Below are positions 6,237-13,767 of a stretch of 15,963 bases of DNA, one piece after another. Each line of letters begins with the position of its first letter. Positions within the stretch are counted from its first letter, which is position 1. The DNA is taken from NCBI GenBank assembly GCA_002782905.1, contig PFJA01000064.1, positions 1-15,963 of the forward strand, in the 5' to 3' direction. A program made the position numbers and the translations under genes. Under the pieces are notes generated by a model. It was not told the DNA's origin, searched no databases, and saw only the letters and a list, made by a program, of their open reading frames with translations. The stretch comes from Lysobacterales bacterium CG_4_10_14_3_um_filter_64_11. Lineage in GTDB: Bacteria > Pseudomonadota > Gammaproteobacteria > Xanthomonadales > Xanthomonadaceae.

Positions 6237-8116
6237 ACAATCCGCAGTTCTTCGGTCGCGCGCACCGGCACCGCATCACCGGCGCCGGTACGCCTGCTCG
6301 CGACGCTTCACCGGGTCCCCGGCTCCCGCATGAACGCGGGGCGCTGCCGCGTGTTGTTGCAAGCCTTGTGATCACGCTGTTGCTGCTCCCCGCCGCCAGC
6401 GCGGCACAGAAGCCAGAACCCGAGCCCGCGCAAGGGCTGGGCACGATCCATTTCGACGGAATCCGCGACAGTCTGGTCGACAAGGTGCGCCCGGCACTGT
6501 CGATTGCCCGCCTCAACACGGCGCAACGCAAGCACATCAGCGCCGCGCGACTGGCGTTTTTGTTGCGCCGTAGCGAACGCGAAGTCCGTGCTGCGCTGAT
6601 GCCGTTGGGTTATTACGACCCCGAGGTTTCGGTGCAAACCACGCAAACCGATGGCGGTACCGATGTACAGGTGCACGTGCAAGCTGGTGAACCGACCCGC
6701 GTGCGCGAACTGGAGCTGCGCATCGAGGGCGCCGCGCAATCGGACCCGTTGCTGCACGCGGCGCTGTCCGAGTTCCGGCCGGCCAAGGGCAAACGCTTCA
6801 TCGACGAGCGCTACGAGACGAGCAAGCGCACGATCAGCCGCGTGCTCGCCGAGCGTGGCTATTTCGATGCCACACTCGCTCGCCATGCGGTGCAGATCCA
6901 TCGCGCCGAGCACGCCGCCGATATCACGCTGGTGTTCAACAGCGGGCCACGCTACACGCTCGGCCCGGTGCACTTCGACGGCAGCCAGTTGCGGCCGGCG
7001 CTGCTTGCCGCACTGACCCCGTGGCAGGTTGGCGATGACTATCGCCAGAGCGAATTGATCGACCTGCAAAACCGCCTCGCTGGCCTCGATTACTTCGCCA
7101 TCGCCACCGTACGGCCGCTACCCGACCTGGCACGCGATGGCGAGGTGCCAGTACAGGTGACTCTGACACCGGCCAAACGCGACGTTTACTCGGCGGGCCT
7201 GAGCTTTGGTACCGATTCCGGGGCCGGTGTGCGGCTGGGCGCGGAACGGCGCTGGCTCAATGACCGTGGCCACAAAGCCAAGGCAGAACTGGACTGGGCC
7301 CAGCGCAAGCGCAGCTTGGCCAGCCAGTACCGCATTCCTGCCTTCGCGCGCTTCGATGGCTGGTACACCCTCAACGCCAATCTGCGCGAAGAAGATTTCG
7401 GTGTGTTCAACGACAACCGCACCATCGAAGTGGCCGTCAACCGCAGCGCCCGCTTCGGCGAGTGGGGCGTCACCGCCGGCGTATGGGGCCAGCAACAGTC
7501 ATTTTCGGCGCTCGCGGTGCCGCGCACCATCACCACCGTGTGGTACCCCGAGCTATCCGTGCAAACCGTGCGCGCCGAAGACCCTATCAATCCGCGTCGC
7601 GGCTGGTCAGTGACGGCGCAGGTGCGCGGCAACAGCGCCGCGTTGGGCTCGGATGTCGGTTTTTTGCAAGCACACCTGCTGGGCAAATGGATTACCCCAC
7701 TGGCCCGCGACAGCCGCCTGTTGTTGCGCGCTGAGCTCGGTGCAACGCGCACCCGATCGCTAACGGCGCTGCCGCCGAATCTGCGTTTTTTCGCTGGCGG
7801 CGACCAGAGCATTCGCGGATTTGATTACAACGAGGTCGGCGTTGGCATCAACGGTGTAACCGCGCTGGGTGGCAAACACTTGGCCGTCGCCAGCGTCGAG
7901 CTCGATCATTACTTCGGCAAGCGTTGGGGGATGGCGGCTTTCGTCGACGCCGGCGATGCGTTCAACGCGTTTTCCGCGATGGCACCGGCCGTTGGCGCCG
8001 GTCTGGGTGTGCGCTGGCGTTCGCCGGTCGGGCCAGTGCGGCTCGATCTGGCGCACGGTTTCGACAGCCGCGAACAGGCGTGGCGGATTCACCTGCGCGT
8101 CGGGCCAGACCTGTGA
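6233..8116 (+). CDS. tamA: Translocation and assembly module outer-membrane protein TamA
   Basis: TamA is an Omp85-family outer-membrane barrel protein (627 residues here) that works with TamB. A Sec signal peptide with hydrophobic core VVASLVITLLLL (41-52) and a likely cleavage after AASA (57) follows an unusually long, charged 40-residue N-region. Three POTRA-like repeats follow, from about residues 69, 156 and 240. The third contains LGPVHFDGSQLR and WQVGDDYRQSELIDLQ. The barrel (about 316-627) contains the Omp85 loop-6 motif GGDQSIRGF (about 521-529) and ends with LRVGPDL, like other TamA C-termini. The ATG at 6233 is the only ATG in frame before the signal peptide. It overlaps a short upstream ORF and lies 61 bases after glyS. 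The 3' end overlaps the tamB start. Confidence 0.95.
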   Translation: MNNPQFFGRAHRHRITGAGTPARDASPGPRLPHERGALPRVVASLVITLLLLPAASAAQKPEPEPAQGLGTIHFDGIRDSLVDKVRPALSIARLNTAQRKHISAARLAFLLRRSEREVRAALMPLGYYDPEVSVQTTQTDGGTDVQVHVQAGEPTRVRELELRIEGAAQSDPLLHAALSEFRPAKGKRFIDERYETSKRTISRVLAERGYFDATLARHAVQIHRAEHAADITLVFNSGPRYTLGPVHFDGSQLRPALLAALTPWQVGDDYRQSELIDLQNRLAGLDYFAIATVRPLPDLARDGEVPVQVTLTPAKRDVYSAGLSFGTDSGAGVRLGAERRWLNDRGHKAKAELDWAQRKRSLASQYRIPAFARFDGWYTLNANLREEDFGVFNDNRTIEVAVNRSARFGEWGVTAGVWGQQQSFSALAVPRTITTVWYPELSVQTVRAEDPINPRRGWSVTAQVRGNSAALGSDVGFLQAHLLGKWITPLARDSRLLLRAELGATRTRSLTALPPNLRFFAGGDQSIRGFDYNEVGVGINGVTALGGKHLAVASVELDHYFGKRWGMAAFVDAGDAFNAFSAMAPAVGAGLGVRWRSPVGPVRLDLAHGFDSREQAWRIHLRVGPDL

Positions 8117-11100
8117 GCCGCGGGGTACGCCTGCTGCTTGCCGTGCTTTCGGCGCTGCTACTGATTGCGGTGCTGGCCTGGGCCTGGCTCTGGCACAGTT
8201 ACTCCGGCCGCGCGTTCGTGTTGGCACAGGCGCGCGCTGCGCTGGCTGACGGCACGCTGCGCTGGGACAGTGCCGCGGGAACGCTGGCCGGCGGTGTGCA
8301 ACTGCGCGGTGTCGTGTTCAGCAGCAACGGCTTGCAGGTGCAGATCGCACAGGCGCAACTGGCATTGGCGCCGAGCGCAATCTGGCGGGGCGTCGTCCGG
8401 CTCGACCCACTGCAATTGCGCGATGTGCAGGTTGAGCTTTCATCGACCTCCGAGGATGCGGCGGGCTCGCCTTTCGTCTGGCCAGCGACTTGGTCGGCAC
8501 TGCCATTGCCGTTGACCATAGAGGTGCCGGCGCTGAGCGTGCGCACGTTGCACTTTCAGCACGGCACGCAGCCGCCGCTGCCGGTATTGGCTATCGACGG
8601 CGGTGTTCGGATCGCCTCGGATCAGGTTCGATTCTCGACGCTCACGATTCGCCGCGCCGACGATAGCGCGCATATCGACGGGCGCATCGCTCTGGGCGCA
8701 CACGGCGCAGTAGCGTTGACGCTGGATGGCGCGTCGGCGGCGGAGGCGGCGACCGCGTGGCAGTTGCAGGCGCGCATCACCGGCAACCCGGCGGATCTGC
8801 AACTCGTGCTCGATGGCCGTGCGCCCGGCGCACTGTCGGCACGCGCGCGCGTCCGCCGTGACGGCGATCGCCTGCGCTGGCAGCTCACTGCCCGCGCGCA
8901 GGATATTGCGCCGGCTTTGTTCGGCGGCCCCGAGGGTCGCTTCGGTGCTGCCCTCGATATCGATGGCAGCGACGCCTCGGCGCGCGTATCGGGCCAGCTG
9001 CAACGCGATGCTCAGGTGCTGCGCCTGCTGCCGTCGCAAATAGCGTGGCAGGATCAGCAGATTGTGCTGTCGCCGCTGCTGCTGTCGGCGCTCGGCGGTG
9101 AAGTACGCATTGCCGGTACGGTGGGTGTCGGTGGCACAGCGCCGGTGATGGCACTGCGCGTGGAAGGCGACGCGCTGCACTGGGGGTCGGGCGGCGAGCG
9201 CGTCGCCGCCACTGGTTCGGCACAGGTGAGCGGTACGCTGGGGCAATGGCAGCTCGATGGCAAGGCCAACCTGCGCCGTCAGGCGGTGACGGCGCAGATC
9301 GCGCTGCGCGCACACGGCGATCAGCAACGCGCTGCGCTCGATCAACTACTGCTGACGACGGACGCCGGGCAATCGCAGCTCGACGGCGAACTGGTATTTT
9401 CGCCGACCGTTCGCTGGCAGACGACGGGCACGATCAAGGGTTTCGACCCGGGTTTTTTTGTCGCGGATTTCCCCGGCGCGCTGTCGGCGGAGGTTGCCAG
9501 CAGCGGTGCGATCGCCAACGACAGGGCGCGCTTCACGGTCGATCTCACGGCGCTGCGTGGCGACCTGCGAGGCCGCGCCATTACCGGTGACGCGCACCTC
9601 GGGTTTGACAGTGGGCGCAGCACGGCGGCGCTGAATCTGCGCGTCGGTTCCAGCCACCTGATCGTCGATGGTCAACACGATGCCCACAGCAAGGTGCCGT
9701 TGTCGTTGCAGATGAAGTTTGCGCCGTGGCTGCTGGCCGATTTGCTGCCCGAGGCGCATGGCAAGCTGGTTGGCGAACTCGCTTTCAGCGGTGATTTCGC
9801 GCAATTCGCGGTGCGTGGTGAAGTGCGAGGCGAGCGGCTATCCTGGCGCGATGCGGCGCTTGGCGCGCTGCGGCTTCGCGCCAGCCCTTCGGCGTCGGGG
9901 AGTCAGGTCGCGCTGGTTCTGGAGGATGTCAGCCATGGTGCGGTGCATCTTGACCAGCTGCAAGTCGACGCAAGCGGCACCCTCGCACAGGCCGAGTGGT
10001 CGCTGCATGCCAACGCCGCCACGCTGAGCGCAAGCGCGGCCGGCAATTGGGAACACGGAAAAACCAAAGCGCTGCTCGCTGTGCGCTCGTTGTCGCTGGT
10101 GCCAACGCAGGGCGAGCCGTGGGCGCTTGCCGCGCCGGCCACGCTGCGTCTGGATGATGTCGCCACCCTGTCGGCGCTGTGCCTGGCACAGGCGCAAAGC
10201 ACGTTGTGCGCGCACGGCACCTGGCCTGGTGAAGCACAGCTCTCGGCACAGGCATTCGATCTGGCGCTGCTCGATCCGCTGTTGTCGCGCGACGATGTGG
10301 CATTCGGGTTCGATGGCGACGTCGATGGCCAGATCATGCTGCGCTCCAATGCCGCACGTGTGACGCAAGGCAACCTGCGACTGCGCGTTTCGGCGGGTGC
10401 CTTGCAGGTACTGCCGCGCGGCAAGCAACCGGCGTTTGCGTGGCGCGCGATGGCCGTGGATGGCACACTCGAGGATGATCAACTGCGTGCGACGCTCGCT
10501 GCCCAAACCGGCACCGAGGGCGAGCTGCGTGGCCAGTTCAGCACCGGCCTGAGCAGTGATTCACCGCTCGCTGGCGCATTGAATCTGGATGTCACGCAGT
10601 TGGCGTGGTTGGAGCTGTTTTCGCCCGATCTTGCCGCGCCCAGCGGGCGTCTGCATGGGCAACTCACGCTGACCGGCAGCCGCGCGGCGCCGAAGGCAAG
10701 CGGCCAGCTGATGCTCGCGGATTTTGCCGCCGAGTTGCCCGCGCTGGGCATCACACTCACCGATTCACACGCACGACTCGATGCCAGCAGTGCCGGCGAT
10801 CTACACTTGCAGGCGCGCCTGAACAGTGGCGATGGGCCACTGCTGCTGGTGGCCGATGGCGAGCTTGCCAGCGCCGACACATTTACCGCGCAGGTGAGCG
10901 GCGAGCACGTGAAGTTGGTCGACAACGCCGACTTGCGTGCCTGGATCAGCCCTGATCTGACGATCTCGCACAACGCGCAAGGCCTTGCCATCAGCGGCCG
11001 GCTGGGGGTGCCCGAGGCGCACATCGCACTCGACAAGATGCAGGCCGGTGCAGCTGCGCGCAGCCCCGATGTGGTGGTGGTCGATCCGCTGCTGCCGGAG

Positions 11101-11817
11101 CGTTCCGGCACGCCATTGGCTATCTCGCTGAACGTGGACGCCTCTTTCGGCAAGGCGGTGGTGCTTGGCGGTTTTGGGCTCGATGGCAAGCTGGCCGGCG
11201 AGCTGGGCATCACGCAAGCTCCGGGCCGCGAGCCGCTGGGCACCGGCACGCTGAATGTGTCCGGCAGCTACGAGCGTTACGGCAAACCGCTGACCATTCG
11301 CCACGCGCGCCTGAGCTACACCCGCACGCCGCTGGACAACCCGGCATTGGACATCCGGGCCGAACGCAGCATCGACGCACAGATGGTGGGTGTGCAGGTG
11401 TCCGGTAGCGCGCTGCGACCGATCACCACCCTGGTTTCCAACCCCGCTCTGGACAACAGCGAGACCCTGAGCTGGCTGGTGCTTGGTCGGCCGCTGCGTT
11501 CGGCCCAGCAGGCCGATAGCGCCAAGCTCGACGCGGCCGCCAGCGCGCTGGGTGCCGGCGGCAATCTGCTGGCCGAGCAACTGGGCGCACGCCTGGGTCT
11601 GGACGAGGCTGCCGTGGGCGAATCGCGCACCCTGGGTGAGAACACGCTGTCGGTCGGCAAGTTTGTGTCGCCGCGGCTTTACGTCAGCTACGGTGTGTCG
11701 CTGCTGGGCGTGGGTCAGGTGGTGGCGTTGAAATACCTGCTCGGCGGCGGCTTTGAGGTGGAGATCGAATCGGGCCTGGAGAGTCGCGGCTCGATCAATT
11801 GGCGCACTGAACACTGA
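8113..11817 (+). CDS. tamB: Translocation and assembly module inner-membrane/periplasmic protein TamB
   Basis: TamB is an AsmA-like, bridge-type protein anchored in the inner membrane and reaching TamA across the periplasm. It is linked to autotransporter assembly and anterograde phospholipid transport. The 1234-residue length fits the family. The GTG at 8113 overlaps the tamA stop as GTGA, giving an N-terminal anchor (about residues 6-25, RLLLAVLSALLLIAVLAWAW) directly after the start. The long middle is repetitive beta-strand sequence. The C-terminal TamB/DUF490 domain, from about residue 900, includes DVVVVDPLLPE, LGTGTLNVSGSYERYGK, ETLSWLVLGRPL and SPRLYVSYGVSLLGVGQVVALKYLL, ending in a beta-rich tail. 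No clear ribosome binding site precedes the GTG, so translation probably depends on coupling with tamA. Confidence 0.95.
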   Translation: MSRGVRLLLAVLSALLLIAVLAWAWLWHSYSGRAFVLAQARAALADGTLRWDSAAGTLAGGVQLRGVVFSSNGLQVQIAQAQLALAPSAIWRGVVRLDPLQLRDVQVELSSTSEDAAGSPFVWPATWSALPLPLTIEVPALSVRTLHFQHGTQPPLPVLAIDGGVRIASDQVRFSTLTIRRADDSAHIDGRIALGAHGAVALTLDGASAAEAATAWQLQARITGNPADLQLVLDGRAPGALSARARVRRDGDRLRWQLTARAQDIAPALFGGPEGRFGAALDIDGSDASARVSGQLQRDAQVLRLLPSQIAWQDQQIVLSPLLLSALGGEVRIAGTVGVGGTAPVMALRVEGDALHWGSGGERVAATGSAQVSGTLGQWQLDGKANLRRQAVTAQIALRAHGDQQRAALDQLLLTTDAGQSQLDGELVFSPTVRWQTTGTIKGFDPGFFVADFPGALSAEVASSGAIANDRARFTVDLTALRGDLRGRAITGDAHLGFDSGRSTAALNLRVGSSHLIVDGQHDAHSKVPLSLQMKFAPWLLADLLPEAHGKLVGELAFSGDFAQFAVRGEVRGERLSWRDAALGALRLRASPSASGSQVALVLEDVSHGAVHLDQLQVDASGTLAQAEWSLHANAATLSASAAGNWEHGKTKALLAVRSLSLVPTQGEPWALAAPATLRLDDVATLSALCLAQAQSTLCAHGTWPGEAQLSAQAFDLALLDPLLSRDDVAFGFDGDVDGQIMLRSNAARVTQGNLRLRVSAGALQVLPRGKQPAFAWRAMAVDGTLEDDQLRATLAAQTGTEGELRGQFSTGLSSDSPLAGALNLDVTQLAWLELFSPDLAAPSGRLHGQLTLTGSRAAPKASGQLMLADFAAELPALGITLTDSHARLDASSAGDLHLQARLNSGDGPLLLVADGELASADTFTAQVSGEHVKLVDNADLRAWISPDLTISHNAQGLAISGRLGVPEAHIALDKMQAGAAARSPDVVVVDPLLPERSGTPLAISLNVDASFGKAVVLGGFGLDGKLAGELGITQAPGREPLGTGTLNVSGSYERYGKPLTIRHARLSYTRTPLDNPALDIRAERSIDAQMVGVQVSGSALRPITTLVSNPALDNSETLSWLVLGRPLRSAQQADSAKLDAAASALGAGGNLLAEQLGARLGLDEAAVGESRTLGENTLSVGKFVSPRLYVSYGVSLLGVGQVVALKYLLGGGFEVEIESGLESRGSINWRTEH

Positions 11818-11819
11818 GC

Positions 11820-11851
11820 CCCGGATTACGCCGCTGCGCGGCTAATCCGGG
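11820..11851. repeat. Palindromic hairpin between convergent tamB and BNR gene
   Basis: CCCGGATTA (11820-11828) pairs with TAATCCGGG (11843-11851), and GCCGC (11830-11834) with GCGGC (11838-11842). The loop is TGC and C11829 is bulged. This gives a 14-bp stem starting 3 bases after the tamB stop and overlapping the last codons and stop of the minus-strand gene. Similar CCGGATTA...TAATCCGG palindromes are common intergenic repeats in proteobacteria. No T-run follows on either strand, so it is not a classic intrinsic terminator. It may still block or stabilise both convergent transcripts. Confidence 0.7.
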
Positions 11852-13065
11852 CTACCTGGGGTTATGTGCACGGCGCGGAGCACGCTTTGGCGTTTGTCCA
11901 CGTCGTTCCACAACAGCAGCACGCCGCCATCGGTAATGGCCAGCCGCGGTACGCCGGTGGCGCGACCACGCCCGGCGAGGTCGGCGATTTTTTCACGCTG
12001 CCTTTCCTGTGCCAGGTCGTCGCTGAAGCGCGCCAACCACAACGACTGCCTGCCGTCGGATTCCTGCAACCAGCTCAGCCATACGCCATCGCTGTTGCGC
12101 GCCAGGTCAGCGCGGCCCAGGGTGTCGCCACCGACAACCGGCAACGGCGCGCTAAACGTATCGCCGGCATCGCTGGACAACGCCAGCCGCAACGACGGCG
12201 CACCATCGGCTTCGGTATACCAGGCCACCCACACCTGCTCGCCATCAGCCGCAACGGCCGGGCCGTTCACCGGGCATGCCGGCATGTGCCAGCGATCACG
12301 GTGCACGTAGCGCGGCGTGCTCCAACGGCCGTGGTCGAAGCGCGCCAGCTGGATGTCGCGCAATTCATCGCTGTCACGATCGCGCCACACCACCACCGGG
12401 CCGCGTGTGGTGAGCGCAGCATCCGTCTGGCAGCAATCGCAGGTCGAGGCGTCAAGTAGCCATTCGTGTTGTTTTTGTTGTGCCGTGTCGAACACTGCTG
12501 CGCGCAACGTCATCGCGCCACGGCCATGGCCCGCGTGCTCGTCTGCGCCAGCCGGTGCGCTGGTGGTGTTGCGACCATCCAGCCAGACCGCGCCCAACGC
12601 TGCTGCCGACCACGGCAACAGGCTGACAAAACCATGTTCGCTTGCGGTGCCGTCGTCATGCAGCGGTTGCAGCGGCGACCACGTTGCGCCGCCATCGCGC
12701 GAATGGCTGAGCACGGCGTCATAAGCATAGGTGGCGCTGCCGTTCTTGCGCAGCAGCTGCGCCCACAGGCTGCCATCGGGCAGCGCCGCCAGCGCCGGCA
12801 GATCGGCCCAGTTGACGAACCAATCGTCGCCGCGGGCGATCTCCTGTGGCGCCGCACACGGCGCAGGCACGGTGCAGCGCTGAAACATCAGCCGATGCCC
12901 GTCGGGTAGCCGTTCGACCCAGCTCACCAGCACCGCACCATCGGCGCCGTGCGCCAGATTCGCCGCCGACGCACCAGCCGGCGCCGCCAGCGGCAACGGA
13001 GATAGGGTAAACGCGTGGGCGAGGCCTGGGCCGGCCAGCAGCAGGGTGCTGATCAAATAGCGCAT
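11842..13065 (-). CDS. Secreted sialidase-like BNR-repeat protein with CDCC motif
   Basis: This is a 407-residue protein with a Sec signal peptide (MRYLISTLLLAGPGLAHA, cleavage after residue 18), so it is exported to the periplasm or beyond. Asp-box motifs of six-bladed sialidase-like propellers are visible at S122-x-D-x-G-x-T-W129 and S298-D299-x-G301-x-T-F304, with weaker blades between. A Cys-Asp-Cys-Cys motif (209-212) and the block MPACPVNGP (261-269, C264) are conserved in a subgroup of these proteins, from memory. They look like a metal site or disulphide pair. I see no catalytic Arg triad or Tyr/Glu pair that would support true sialidase activity. The start ATG at 13065 has AGGTAG upstream. 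It lies 56 bases after the DUF2062 gene, probably in the same operon as mnmG. Its substrate is unknown. Confidence 0.8.
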   Translation of the reverse strand: MRYLISTLLLAGPGLAHAFTLSPLPLAAPAGASAANLAHGADGAVLVSWVERLPDGHRLMFQRCTVPAPCAAPQEIARGDDWFVNWADLPALAALPDGSLWAQLLRKNGSATYAYDAVLSHSRDGGATWSPLQPLHDDGTASEHGFVSLLPWSAAALGAVWLDGRNTTSAPAGADEHAGHGRGAMTLRAAVFDTAQQKQHEWLLDASTCDCCQTDAALTTRGPVVVWRDRDSDELRDIQLARFDHGRWSTPRYVHRDRWHMPACPVNGPAVAADGEQVWVAWYTEADGAPSLRLALSSDAGDTFSAPLPVVGGDTLGRADLARNSDGVWLSWLQESDGRQSLWLARFSDDLAQERQREKIADLAGRGRATGVPRLAITDGGVLLLWNDVDKRQSVLRAVHITPGSPD

Positions 13066-13121
13066 CGGCGCATGCTACCTGCGCCGCCGCGAAAAGTCGC
13101 TGCGGCAAAATGACGCATGGC

Positions 13122-13766
13122 TCAGGGTTTCGGCGGCGGCGGCAAGCCAGCCGCTTCGGCGGCAAGCGCTTCGCGCAGGTAAGCAATGCGGGCGCGCACG
13201 CGCCGCACCTCCCATGCCGCGAGCAACCAGGTCACGTGCGCCAACACCGCAAAGGCAAGACCCACGACGACGCCACCCAGCAAGAACGCATACACGCAGG
13301 TGTCGACCGGAACCTCGCTCGCGTCGCCGCCGGTGACGAAGCGAAAGCACGCCTGCCAGGCCACCGGCTTGCTCCAGCCGAAAAGTTCCAGAGCGGCAAG
13401 ACCGACGCGATAGGTAAGGCCGTACGCTGGCACCACCGTCAGCGGGTTGGTGAGCAGTTGCAGCCCCATCAGCACCGTAACGTTGCCGCGCACCAGGAGC
13501 GCAAACACCAGCGCCAGTCCAAACTGGATGCCGTACACCGGCAGCAGCGACAACACGCAGCCGAGATACAGCGCCGGCAGCACATGCTGCCTGCGAAACG
13601 ACCACAGGAACGGCAAGCGCCGCGCCATCACCGCGAACCATTTGATCACCGGGTAGCGCGCAACATTGGCACGCCGCGGCAACGGCCGCAGCAGTTTGCG
13701 CAGCCAGCCGCGGCGCTGTTTCAAAGTGCGATGGTGGCGGTCGAGTTCTTCGCGCACGAGCGACAC
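13122..13766 (-). CDS. DUF2062-family membrane protein
   Basis: This protein of about 214 residues has a basic N-terminal cytoplasmic stretch (about 1-60). It then has hydrophobic helices at about 63-93 and 97-127, separated by a short RGN turn, and a long one at 155-187. A charged tail ends in a Pro-rich PPPPKP. The conserved NPLT of the DUF2062 domain is at 107-110. The start is uncertain. I use the GTG at 13766, one base after the mnmG stop, which would allow translational coupling. A second GTG at 13757 would give 211 residues. Neither has a good ribosome binding site. The frame extends further upstream into mnmG, but that part is not homologous-looking. Function unknown; probably an inner-membrane protein co-transcribed with mnmG. 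Confidence 0.8.
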   Translation of the reverse strand: MSLVREELDRHHRTLKQRRGWLRKLLRPLPRRANVARYPVIKWFAVMARRLPFLWSFRRQHVLPALYLGCVLSLLPVYGIQFGLALVFALLVRGNVTVLMGLQLLTNPLTVVPAYGLTYRVGLAALELFGWSKPVAWQACFRFVTGGDASEVPVDTCVYAFLLGGVVVGLAFAVLAHVTWLLAAWEVRRVRARIAYLREALAAEAAGLPPPPKP

Positions 13767-13767
13767 G

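Noticed and set aside
7924..8112. Extension of the TamB frame upstream of the GTG at 8113
   Set aside because: The extra residues lie inside the TamA barrel coding region and are Arg-rich. The membrane anchor begins right after the GTG that overlaps the tamA stop.
10801..11814. A 337-codon minus-strand frame under the tamB 3' end
   Set aside because: It is the antisense shadow of the conserved TamB domain and has no recognisable domain or ribosome site.
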